Source: Bdellovibrionales bacterium
Lineage (GTDB): Bacteria > Bdellovibrionota > Bdellovibrionia > Bdellovibrionales > UBA1609
Length of the DNA: 5,926 nucleotides
Direction: 5' to 3'
Assembly (NCBI GenBank): GCA_027451425.1
Contig: DAIDJH010000127.1
Span: 1 to 5,926 of the forward strand
The notes beneath the pieces are model-generated. The model searched no databases and was not told the DNA's origin. It saw only the letters and a program-made list of their open reading frames with translations. Shown piece after piece: positions 1 to 5,505 of the stretch (position 1 is its first letter; every line of letters begins with the position of its first letter). The translations under genes were made by a program, and so were the position numbers.

Positions 1-759
1 CCCTATGCAAGTTACGCAATGTACGGCCTTTACAAACCGATGTTTGGCTACCAAAGCCCAGACCACACATCGCTTCTCAATACGCTGCTGTTTGCGAATA
101 ACCAAACCTCTGGCGGAGACACATTTGACGAAGACAACTTTCGAAGTGCCACGGCCCTTTATAAAGCGGTAACGATCGGCGCATCTCCCAACGTTCCTTT
201 CTTTAATATCAGCTACATTATGCCCATGGACACCCTCAACACGATTGCCGGCTGGTACCAAGATCAGGGCATTGCCCTCACCACCGGATTGCGATTTGTC
301 ACATTGGGTGCATCCATCATGTTCTCATATTGGGACACCAAGGGCCCCCGCGTTCAAAACGGACCGAGCCTTGAAAATAAAATGTACGGCGTCACCGGCG
401 GTATGGACATCCCCGACTTTATCTTTCACGCCAACCATGACTTGATCGCGAACATTGATTTTTCAAATATCGACCGAGAATTTTCACCCGGCGCGTACGA
501 CAGCGGCTCCGTTCAAACTTACGATTTTAAATACCGCCTCTGGCGCGAGATTTATGGAGAATTCACTTATGCGACTTCGAATGTCGCGCGCAATTTGAAG
601 GCCGGCAGCGCTTACGAATCCGACTATGGCATTCGCTCGTTTTTAATCCCCGGCGTGGATGTCGAATTTTTGGTTTCGTCCCGCGACGACATAGATTCAA
701 TCGACAGCTTACAGACCAAAATGACGATGGCCGAAGCGCAATTGCATTTGTATTTCTAG
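1..759 (+). CDS. Probable outer-membrane beta-barrel protein, 5' end outside the window
   Basis: The reading frame is open from base 1, seven codons are visible upstream of or at the first ATG (19), and no ribosome site precedes that ATG, so the real start lies left of the window. The 252 visible residues are rich in Tyr, Phe, Gly, Asp and Asn. Short stretches of alternating polar and apolar residues look like amphipathic beta strands (for example around visible residues 168-192 and the last ten residues). The protein ends in LHLYF, and a C-terminal aromatic residue is the usual Bam-complex recognition signal of outer-membrane barrels. There is no hydrophobic helix. The segment near the visible N-terminus (KPMFGYQSPDHT) vaguely recalls porin-like proteins of predatory and delta-type bacteria, but I cannot name a family. 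It ends on the CTAG shared with the convergent gene. Function, substrate and full length are unknown; the barrel call is an inference. Confidence 0.7.
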   Translation, partial: PYASYAMYGLYKPMFGYQSPDHTSLLNTLLFANNQTSGGDTFDEDNFRSATALYKAVTIGASPNVPFFNISYIMPMDTLNTIAGWYQDQGIALTTGLRFVTLGASIMFSYWDTKGPRVQNGPSLENKMYGVTGGMDIPDFIFHANHDLIANIDFSNIDREFSPGAYDSGSVQTYDFKYRLWREIYGEFTYATSNVARNLKAGSAYESDYGIRSFLIPGVDVEFLVSSRDDIDSIDSLQTKMTMAEAQLHLYF

Positions 760-1607
760 AACGTATAAGCCAAATCAGTTTCACCTTCGAGCATCAGCAC
801 AACGGGGCTCATGCTCGCGTTTGCTCCCAGACGAACAGAAGGCACTAAAGACCAACGACGCGCAAATTGCCACGTGTAGTTCAGCCCTCCGCTCAGAACA
901 AAATATGTGCCCGTTTGCACATCCGTCGTATCGATTGGCGGCCCTGACAATGTGGTCAGACTCACATTCTCACCATGGGAGTACTCGACGCGCATCCCAA
1001 ACCGCAAATTTTGCCAACCGCTCGGGAGGTAACGAAAACCCGCGAGTGCGCCAATAAAACTTTGCGTGGTTCGATACGCCGTCGAAGCACCCGTGCTTTG
1101 TTCAACCGCAGAACCGGAAATATCAACCATCCGTTGGACCAAACCGAAACGAAACGACCATTGATTCGACATTGCATACTCGGCGCCCAGCGCGTAATAA
1201 ATCGCTGAACCTGAAAACGCCGAAATACTGTAAGAGGCATTCAAATTGGTCGTAACTGTACGCGGAAGCTCGTACACAAATGAATACACAGGCCCCGCCC
1301 ACGCCGACCATTTGTGAATATTTTTTTGCCCCGGCTCATACCGATGGCTCAACCAGTCTTGATAATCAGTTTCTAATATATAAGCGAATCGCTTCTGTTG
1401 ATGGCTAACAATAAGGATACGGCGAAAGCCATTTATCACCCGTGAACTAACGACAACTTGCGCCCCGGGCGCGATCTGATCATCAGTTATACTTGACAGA
1501 GATGGCCGCGAATAGAGAATCGTATCTTCTGGCGCAACCCACTTTTTATAAGCATGAGCTGTCATGGAAAGGCTCAAAAGGCCAACTGTAACGATAAAAT
1601 TGCGCAT
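756..1607 (-). CDS. Secreted protein with SH3-like N-terminal domain and outer-membrane beta-barrel domain
   Basis: This is a 283-residue protein of unrecognised family. Residues 1-19 form a signal peptide: MRN, a hydrophobic core (FIVTVGLLSLSM), then TAHA before Tyr20, a good signal peptidase I site. Residues about 25-85 resemble a bacterial SH3-like fold: the 'ILYSRPSLSS' start, the 'IAPGAQVVVSSR' strand and turn, and a basic 'RRILIV...RFAYI' strand pair. Residues about 98-283 show repeated alternating aromatic and small residues with Gly-rich turns (WSAWAGPVYSFVYEL, IYYALGAEY, FIGALAGFRYL, YFVLSGGLNYTW). The protein ends in LAYTF with C-terminal Phe, as expected for a barrel inserted by the Bam complex. 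An SH3-like domain on the periplasmic side could contact peptidoglycan, but that is inference. No strong Shine-Dalgarno precedes the ATG (only AAGCGA). The gene is transcribed divergently from the fab operon and convergently with its left neighbour. A general OmpA/OmpW-like barrel is the main alternative. Confidence 0.8.
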   Translation of the reverse strand: MRNFIVTVGLLSLSMTAHAYKKWVAPEDTILYSRPSLSSITDDQIAPGAQVVVSSRVINGFRRILIVSHQQKRFAYILETDYQDWLSHRYEPGQKNIHKWSAWAGPVYSFVYELPRTVTTNLNASYSISAFSGSAIYYALGAEYAMSNQWSFRFGLVQRMVDISGSAVEQSTGASTAYRTTQSFIGALAGFRYLPSGWQNLRFGMRVEYSHGENVSLTTLSGPPIDTTDVQTGTYFVLSGGLNYTWQFARRWSLVPSVRLGANASMSPVVLMLEGETDLAYTF

Positions 1608-1609
1608 AT

Positions 1610-1630
1610 CGCTTATATTGCAGCTAAGCG
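1610..1630. repeat. Inverted repeat CGCTTA / TAAGCG before the minus-strand gene
   Basis: CGCTTA (1610-1615) and TAAGCG (1625-1630) are perfect 6-bp inverted copies separated by 9 bases. The element lies just upstream of the minus-strand start codon (1605-1607) and includes the only weak ribosome-site candidate for that gene (AAGCG). It could be an operator or a short leader hairpin hiding the ribosome site. A 6-bp match of this kind can also arise by chance. Confidence 0.3.
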
Positions 1631-1643
1631 GCGGTTCTCACAA
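1615..1643 (-). promoter_or_regulatory. Weak candidate promoter for the minus-strand envelope gene
   Basis: Read on the minus strand, TTGTGA (1638-1643) could be a -35 box and CAATAT (1615-1620) a -10 box, with a 17-base spacer. The matches to sigma-70 consensus are only 4/6 and 3/6. Transcription would begin within a few bases of the start codon. The 96-base gap must contain some promoter for this gene unless it is read from inside yceD, but this exact assignment is tentative. Confidence 0.18.
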
Positions 1644-1665
1644 CCAGCGACTTGCCAACGGACCA

Positions 1666-1694
1666 TTGACACCTAAAAGTCTATGACATAGGGT
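1666..1694 (+). promoter_or_regulatory. Candidate sigma-70-type promoter of the yceD-rpmF-fab operon
   Basis: TTGACA at 1666-1671 is a perfect -35 consensus. After a 17-base spacer comes TAGGGT (1689-1694), which keeps the three most important -10 positions (T1, A2, T6). It is correctly oriented and lies directly upstream of the first gene of a tightly packed operon. The predicted transcription start, about seven bases after the -10, falls near 1700-1703, practically at the yceD ATG (1704). An alternative -10, CATAAT (1697-1702), matches consensus better but is 25 bases from the -35 and would place the start inside the gene. Confidence 0.45.
1681..1691. promoter_or_regulatory. Perfect palindrome CTATG-A-CATAG in the operon promoter, possible operator
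   Basis: Five-base arms are exact inverted copies around one central base. The palindrome fills the spacer end and overlaps the first bases of the candidate -10, where a bound dimeric repressor would block RNA polymerase. Outside it, GACACC (1668-1673) and GGTGCC (1692-1697) are also inverted copies with one mismatch, though not symmetric about the same centre. Fatty-acid operons are commonly controlled by such regulators (FapR, FabR, FabT and others), but this sequence does not match a site I can recall, so the regulator is unknown. Confidence 0.35.
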
Positions 1695-1703
1695 GCCATA
1701 ATT

Positions 1704-2252
1704 ATGAGAACCTCCACTACCCGCTCGACTGAAAGGACCTCAGTCAACTTAAAGCAACTCCCTGATCAAGGCGAACAATTTCAGTTTAACCAGGGTAGTG
1801 GCGAACTGAACCGGCATCTTGTCGATCTCATTGGCAGCCATGCTTACAATATCGACGTCACGATTCGCCCGCAGGGCAATGTTTACGAGATTACCGGCCG
1901 CATTGATACCGAGATGGATCGTATTTGCTCGCATTGTGGCCGCGACACCCATTTGCCGATACATGACGAATTCAGCGAACTCATTGTAGTGATGACCGAA
2001 CGTCCGCGCGCCGGGCATTCGGGGCACACCGGGTCACTCCTCGAAGGGCCATCGTGCAATTATATAACCGGTCACGAGTTTGACTTAGCTGAATTCGTGC
2101 ATGAGCACATAGCACTGGCGGAGCCGCCTCACCCCCAGTGCGGGCGTTCAGACTGCGATGAAATATTTAAATTGGCTAATAGAGGAATTAAAATTCCCAT
2201 TGATTTTAATCCACTTTTAAGAGACAACGGTTCGTCCAAAAAAGAGAGTTGA
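1704..2252 (+). CDS. yceD: DUF177 / YceD family protein, linked to rRNA accumulation
   Basis: The protein has 182 residues, within the usual size for YceD (DUF177), a bacterial family found next to rpmF and reported to be needed for normal 23S rRNA levels; its plant relative acts in chloroplast rRNA processing. Residues 14-20 (VNLKQLP) and the 'GRIDTEMDRICSHCGRD' block (about 65-81) match the family pattern of a strand followed by a CxxC pair (Cys75, Cys78). The 'AEFVHEHIALAEPPHPQC' block (about 129-146) matches the conserved Glu-Pro-Cys region. Cys146 and Cys151 could complete a metal site, an inference. ATG 1704 is the only usable start: an in-frame stop lies at 1689-1691 and the next candidates are inside conserved sequence. 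It lacks a clear ribosome site at normal distance. The last 30 codons are AT-rich. The stop lies 3 bases before rpmF. Confidence 0.9.
   Translation: MRTSTTRSTERTSVNLKQLPDQGEQFQFNQGSGELNRHLVDLIGSHAYNIDVTIRPQGNVYEITGRIDTEMDRICSHCGRDTHLPIHDEFSELIVVMTERPRAGHSGHTGSLLEGPSCNYITGHEFDLAEFVHEHIALAEPPHPQCGRSDCDEIFKLANRGIKIPIDFNPLLRDNGSSKKES
2187..2210. repeat. AT-rich inverted repeat near the 3' end of yceD
   Basis: ATTAAAAT (2187-2194) and ATTTTAAT (2203-2210) are perfect 8-bp inverted copies around an 8-base loop. An overlapping pair, GGAATT (2184-2189) and AATTCC (2192-2197), forms a second, mutually exclusive palindrome. Both fall in the AT-rich end of yceD, about 45 bases before the rpmF start. 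They might form a weak mRNA structure or processing site at the yceD-rpmF boundary. It has no U-run and is not a terminator. Confidence 0.3.
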
Positions 2253-2255
2253 TGT

Positions 2256-2435
2256 ATGCCGACACCTAAGAAAAAAACCACTCGCTCCCGCCGTGATATG
2301 CGCCGCTCGCATGATGCGGTAACAGCGCCGACTGTGATGAATTGCTCAAACTGCGGTTCATTAAAGCTACCTCATCATGTTTGCGCGTCTTGTGGCTATT
2401 ATGACGGCCGCGAAATCGTCGCGTCCGCTCAATAG
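2256..2435 (+). CDS. rpmF: 50S ribosomal protein L32
   Basis: This 59-residue protein is a structural component of the large ribosomal subunit. The N-terminus [20 protein letters not shown] is the highly conserved basic L32 start, followed by the family zinc ribbon: Cys30-x2-Cys33 and Cys43-x2-Cys46, then GYYDGREIV. It is thus the zinc-binding (C+) form, unlike the E. coli protein, which lacks these cysteines. The length is normal. ATG 2256 follows yceD by 3 bases and has a purine-rich ribosome site, AAGAGAG (2242-2248), with 7 bases of spacing. The yceD-rpmF pair upstream of fab genes is a widely conserved linkage. Its final codons overlap the longer alternative reading of fabH. Confidence 0.97.
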   Translation: MPTPKKKTTRSRRDMRRSHDAVTAPTVMNCSNCGSLKLPHHVCASCGYYDGREIVASAQ

Positions 2436-2439
2436 TCAA

Positions 2440-3435
2440 ATGACGGCCCGATACAATTGCCGTGTTGCGGGCACCGGCTCGTATTTACCCGAGCGCGAAC
2501 TCACAAATTTCGATCTCGAAAAAATGGTTGAGACGAGCGATCAGTGGATCACCGAACGAACGGGCATTCGCTCCCGCCGTGTGGCGGCCGACAATCAAGT
2601 CACAACCGACTTGGCTCTGAACGCCGCCAAAAATGCACTCGAGATGGCACAAATGACGGCTCGCGATCTCGACGCCATAATTTTTGCTACAGTATCTCCG
2701 GACCAGCTCATGCCAAACTCGGCGTGCGTGTTACAAAAGAAATTGGGCGCGCGAGATATTATGTCACTCGATATTTCGGCGGCCTGTTCCGGCTTTATTT
2801 ACGGACTGTCGATCGCCAACGACATGATCGCGGCGGGCTCCTACAAAAATGTGCTCGTGATTGGCGCCGAAATTCTGACCCGTTATATGAATTACAAAGA
2901 TCGCGATACCTGCATTCTTTTTGGCGATGCGGGCGGAGCGGTTGTCGCCACGCGCGCGGATGATGGCGAGTCGTCGAGAATTTACTCGCACCACTTGCAC
3001 GCAGATGGCACGATCTCAGATCTATTCGTGTTTAAAATGGGCGGCTCGGCGTATCCCTTTAGTCACGAAAATCTCGACAAGGGTTATCATTATATGAACA
3101 TGAAAGGCCGTGAAATTTTCAAACACGCGATTCGTACAATGAGCCAAAGCTGCGCCGAGGCTCTCGAGCACAATAAAATGAGCGGAGCCGATGTCGACTG
3201 GATTATTCCACATCAGGCAAACATTCGTATCATTGACGGGGTGGCCAAGCATTTCGGCATCCCCACGTCGAAAGTTATCATCGAAATTGAACGGATGGGG
3301 AACACCTCCGCCGCCACAATACCCGTCTCGCTCGATCGCGCCGTTCGCGATGGGCGCATTCATCGTGGTCAAAATATTTTACTCACCGCATTTGGTGCCG
3401 GCATCACAAGTGGCTCCCTCCTGATGAGGTTTTGA
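2440..3435 (+). CDS. fabH: 3-oxoacyl-ACP synthase III (KAS III)
   Basis: FabH starts fatty-acid chains in the cytoplasm by condensing acetyl-CoA (or a branched acyl-CoA) with malonyl-ACP. The 331-residue product aligns along its whole length with E. coli FabH: 'GTGSYLPE' near the N-terminus, 'TSDQWITERTGIRSRR' (32-47), catalytic Cys116 in 'ISAACSGF', 'ILFGDAGGAVV' (159-169), His258 in 'IIPHQANIRII', Asn288 in 'RMGNTSAA', and the C-terminus 'GSLLMRF'. The Cys-His-Asn triad is complete. The reading frame extends upstream to ATG 2377 and 2401, but those 21 or 13 extra residues overlap rpmF and have no family counterpart; ATG 2440, 4 bases after the rpmF stop, gives the normal N-terminus. There is no good ribosome site, which suggests translation coupled to rpmF. 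plsX, usually found between rpmF and fabH, is missing. Substrate preference cannot be read from sequence here. Confidence 0.96.
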   Translation: MTARYNCRVAGTGSYLPERELTNFDLEKMVETSDQWITERTGIRSRRVAADNQVTTDLALNAAKNALEMAQMTARDLDAIIFATVSPDQLMPNSACVLQKKLGARDIMSLDISAACSGFIYGLSIANDMIAAGSYKNVLVIGAEILTRYMNYKDRDTCILFGDAGGAVVATRADDGESSRIYSHHLHADGTISDLFVFKMGGSAYPFSHENLDKGYHYMNMKGREIFKHAIRTMSQSCAEALEHNKMSGADVDWIIPHQANIRIIDGVAKHFGIPTSKVIIEIERMGNTSAATIPVSLDRAVRDGRIHRGQNILLTAFGAGITSGSLLMRF

Positions 3436-3454
3436 ATTATGCGGGATGAGGTTT
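3423..3454 (+). repeat. Direct repeat of GATGAGGTTT at the fabH-fabD junction
   Basis: GATGAGGTTT occurs at 3423-3432, encoding the last residues of FabH, and again at 3445-3454, just before the fabD start, with a 22-base period. Each copy contains GAGG, a Shine-Dalgarno-like core. The second copy is the apparent ribosome site of fabD. A small local duplication could have created it, though the bases between copies are not clearly similar. Confidence 0.5.
3448..3451 (+). promoter_or_regulatory. Ribosome binding site that decides the fabD start
   Basis: GAGG (within GATGAGG) sits 7 bases before TTG 3459 but only 1 base before TTG 3453. The spacing favours TTG 3459 as the fabD initiation codon. 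No ATG or GTG start is available in frame, because TGA at 3447-3449 closes the frame upstream. Confidence 0.6.
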
Positions 3455-3458
3455 GACC

Positions 3459-4430
3459 TTGAACTCTTACGGTGTGATTTTTCCAGGCCAAGGCTCACAA
3501 CATATTGGCATGGGTAAGTTTCTCGTCGAAAATTTTAGATCAGCGAGTCAACGTTTTGACGAAGCGAGCGAAGTTCTTCACCTCGACTGTCGTCGGCTGT
3601 GTTTCTCCGGCAGTGAAGCTGATCTGCAACTCACCGAGAACACGCAACCGATGTTGGTGCTCGTTTCAGTCGCGGGCTATGACGTACTCCGCGAGACCTG
3701 CGAAATAGATTGCGCGGCTTATGCCGGTCACTCCGTCGGGGAATACTCGGCGCTTGTGTGCGCCAAATCTCTCGCCTTTGCTGATGCCATCCGCGCCGTC
3801 CGCACTCGTGGGCGCTCGATGCAGAAAGCGTCACCGCCGGGCGAAGGCGGCATGTGCGCAGTATTGGGTCTCGATGAGAATCAGGTTCGTGAACTTTGCG
3901 TATGGGTTGAAAAAGAAAGTGGCCAAAAACCGCTGTCGCCGGCCAATTTCAATGCCCCCGGCCAAGTCGTCGTGAGTGGCCGCCAATCCGCGATTGAATG
4001 GATGATCGCCAACTTCAAGCGCGAAGTGGTATTTCCGGATACCAATGTCCGGGCAAAATTCATTCCGCTGAAAGTTTCAGCGCCATTTCATTGCGCGCTC
4101 ATGCAACCCGCCGAAAATGAAATGCGCGATGTTTTAACAGCCATCAATTTTCAAGCGCCCGAAAAACCGATTGTGCAAAATTTCACGGCGAAAATGACCC
4201 GCGAGCCGAATAGTCTGCGCGAACAGTTGATTCGACAAGTCACCGCCCCTGTCTTGTGGACGGAGTGCATGCGCACAATGCGAGAGGACGGAATAGTTCG
4301 TTATATAGAATGCGGGCCCGGCCGCGTACTCGCCGGCTTAGCGAAGAAGATTGACCCAGAGAAAACTAACGTATGGAATATCAATTCGCTAGATGACCTC
4401 AAGACAATTGAAGCGAGCTTGAAATCATGA
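3459..4430 (+). CDS. fabD: Malonyl-CoA:ACP transacylase
   Basis: FabD moves the malonyl group from CoA to AcpP, producing the extender unit used by FabH and FabF. Counting from TTG 3459 the protein has 323 residues, slightly longer than E. coli FabD (309). Key features are in the expected order: 'FPGQGSQ' near residue 8-14 (oxyanion region), nucleophile Ser92 in 'AGHSVGEYSALV', Arg117 in 'RTRGRSMQ' (binds the malonyl carboxylate), His211 in 'SAPFHCALM', and Gln260 in 'RQVTAPVLWTECM'. The active site is complete. The start is TTG; a second TTG at 3453 would add two residues but stands too close to the ribosome site. The gene begins 23 bases after fabH and its TGA overlaps the fabG ATG by 4 bases (ATGA), indicating coupled translation. 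A rare start codon may hold down FabD output, an inference. Confidence 0.95.
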   Translation: MNSYGVIFPGQGSQHIGMGKFLVENFRSASQRFDEASEVLHLDCRRLCFSGSEADLQLTENTQPMLVLVSVAGYDVLRETCEIDCAAYAGHSVGEYSALVCAKSLAFADAIRAVRTRGRSMQKASPPGEGGMCAVLGLDENQVRELCVWVEKESGQKPLSPANFNAPGQVVVSGRQSAIEWMIANFKREVVFPDTNVRAKFIPLKVSAPFHCALMQPAENEMRDVLTAINFQAPEKPIVQNFTAKMTREPNSLREQLIRQVTAPVLWTECMRTMREDGIVRYIECGPGRVLAGLAKKIDPEKTNVWNINSLDDLKTIEASLKS

Positions 4431-5173
4431 ATTTAAGCGGAAAAAATATTTTGGTGACGGGTGGCAGCCGCGGTATAGGCGCTGGAATTGTTCGGACCCT
4501 TGCGACAGCCGGCGCGCGTGTTGCGTTCACTTACACATCGCAGCCCGATGCCGCCCAATCACTCCTCGCCGATCTGCCAAAACCCGCCCACGGTGAGCAT
4601 TTCACGTTTGAAATGAATATCGGTCACGAAGACTCTATCGAAAAAGGCTTGGCGCTTGTGCTTGAAAAATTCGGCGGTCTTGATGGGCTCGTGAACAACG
4701 CCGGAGTGACGCGCGATCAACTTTTACTTCGGATGAAAGCCGAAGATTTCGATCACGTGCTCCAAACAAATTTACGCGGAACGTTTCTTTGTACCAAAGT
4801 GGCGGTGAAGGCCATGCTCAAAGCAAAAAGAGGTTCGGTCGTCAATATCACGAGTGTGATCGGCCACAGCGGCAATGCGGGTCAGTCTAACTACGCGGCG
4901 AGTAAGGCGGCGATTGAGGCATTTTCGAAATCTGTTGCCCAAGAAGTCGGCTCACGCTCCATTCGCGTGAACTGTATCGCCCCTGGTTTTATTCGCACGG
5001 ATATGACCGACAAACTCCCCGAAGCGCAAAAAAACGCGATTTTAGCAAAAATTCCTATGCAAAAATTCGGCGAAGCGCGAGAAGTCGCAAATTGCGTTGC
5101 CTTTTTGTTAAGCGATGAGTCCAGTTACATTACAGGTCAAACCATTCATGTAAATGGTGGAATGTATATGTGA
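4427..5173 (+). CDS. fabG: 3-oxoacyl-ACP reductase
   Basis: FabG uses NADPH to reduce 3-ketoacyl-ACP to 3-hydroxyacyl-ACP, the first reduction in each elongation cycle. It is a 248-residue short-chain dehydrogenase/reductase of normal length. Visible landmarks: the nucleotide-binding 'TGGSRGIG' (11-18), 'NNAG' (90-93), Asn115 in 'QTNLRGTF', Ser143 in 'ITSVIG', and Tyr156-x3-Lys160 in 'YAASK', so the Asn-Ser-Tyr-Lys tetrad is complete. '[14 protein letters not shown]' (184-197) and the C-terminal '[15 protein letters not shown]' are characteristic of FabG rather than other family members. ATG 4427 overlaps the fabD stop by 4 bases and has only a weak purine-rich site upstream, fitting translational coupling. 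Position between fabD and acpP supports the fatty-acid role. It is followed by the largest gap in the operon, 94 bases. Confidence 0.96.
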   Translation: MNLSGKNILVTGGSRGIGAGIVRTLATAGARVAFTYTSQPDAAQSLLADLPKPAHGEHFTFEMNIGHEDSIEKGLALVLEKFGGLDGLVNNAGVTRDQLLLRMKAEDFDHVLQTNLRGTFLCTKVAVKAMLKAKRGSVVNITSVIGHSGNAGQSNYAASKAAIEAFSKSVAQEVGSRSIRVNCIAPGFIRTDMTDKLPEAQKNAILAKIPMQKFGEAREVANCVAFLLSDESSYITGQTIHVNGGMYM

Positions 5174-5192
5174 CGCACCGACCGCAATGAAC

Positions 5193-5221
5193 TTGACTCG
5201 CGCTCAAGGCACGACGACGAT
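5193..5221 (+). promoter_or_regulatory. Weak candidate internal promoter before acpP
   Basis: In the 94-base gap after fabG, TTGACT (5193-5198) matches five of six -35 positions. The best -10 at 17 bases is GACGAT (5216-5221), only 3/6. A separate acpP promoter would fit the known need for very high AcpP levels and the independent acpP transcription reported in E. coli. The -10 is poor, so this is only a suggestion. Confidence 0.2.
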
Positions 5222-5255
5222 AGCTATTGAAAAAATTAGAAAGCGAAAATTTAAA

Positions 5256-5261
5256 AAGGAG
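5256..5261 (+). promoter_or_regulatory. Strong ribosome binding site of acpP
   Basis: AAGGAG lies 6 bases before ATG 5268, the best Shine-Dalgarno match in the window. The leader from about 5221 is very A-rich and purine-rich. AAAATT (5246-5251) and AATTTT (5262-5267) flank the site as inverted copies, so any weak hairpin would display the AAGGAG in its loop. This site also rules out the longer in-frame start at 5154, which overlaps fabG. Confidence 0.85.
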
Positions 5262-5267
5262 AATTTT

Positions 5268-5504
5268 ATGTCAGTTGAACCACGTATTAAAAAAATCATC
5301 GAAGAGCAACTCGGTGTCGAAGGCGATCGCATCAAGCCTGAGGCCTCATTTATTGATGACCTGGGCGCTGACAGTCTCGATATCGTCGAACTCGTGATGG
5401 CCATGGAAGAAGAATTCGATATTGAGATCCCCGACGAAGACGCCGAAAAGCTTCGCACTGTTTCGGATGTGACGAAGTATTTGCAAGGCAAAGGAAAAGC
5501 CTAA
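5268..5504 (+). CDS. acpP: Acyl carrier protein
   Basis: AcpP is the small acidic cytoplasmic protein that carries growing acyl chains on a 4'-phosphopantetheine arm. The 78-residue product has the standard length and four-helix pattern. Ser36 in '[20 protein letters not shown]' is the attachment residue for the arm; the following helix II is strongly acidic and serves as the docking face for Fab enzymes. '[19 protein letters not shown]' is the typical helix III-IV region. The start at 5268 is fixed by the strong AAGGAG site and by the family N-terminus; the upstream in-frame extension has no ACP similarity. It sits between fabG and fabF, as in most bacteria, with one base separating it from fabF. 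The strong ribosome site and long A-rich leader suggest higher translation than its neighbours. Confidence 0.97.
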   Translation: MSVEPRIKKIIEEQLGVEGDRIKPEASFIDDLGADSLDIVELVMAMEEEFDIEIPDEDAEKLRTVSDVTKYLQGKGKA

Positions 5505-5505
5505 A

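Noticed and set aside
740..800. Possible bidirectional terminator between the convergent genes
   Set aside because: I looked for a GC stem followed by a T-run on either strand and found none; the stop codons simply overlap.
1123..1311. Small minus-strand frames and plus-strand frames (for example 975-1208) inside the envelope gene
   Set aside because: They overlap a gene with a clear signal peptide and barrel C-terminus and show no coding features of their own.
1608..1703. Known fatty-acid regulator site such as a FapR box
   Set aside because: The palindrome here does not match the FapR-type sequence I know, so it is reported only as an unnamed operator candidate.
2377..2439. Longer N-terminus for fabH from ATG 2377 or 2401
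   Set aside because: The extension overlaps the end of rpmF in another frame, has no ribosome site and does not match FabH N-termini.
2544..2963. 139-codon plus-strand frame inside fabH
   Set aside because: It is an out-of-frame, Arg- and Ser-rich shadow of fabH, whose catalytic triad is complete in the real frame.
5154..5267. Longer N-terminus for acpP from ATG 5154
   Set aside because: It overlaps the end of fabG, adds 38 residues absent from ACPs, and ignores the strong AAGGAG before ATG 5268.
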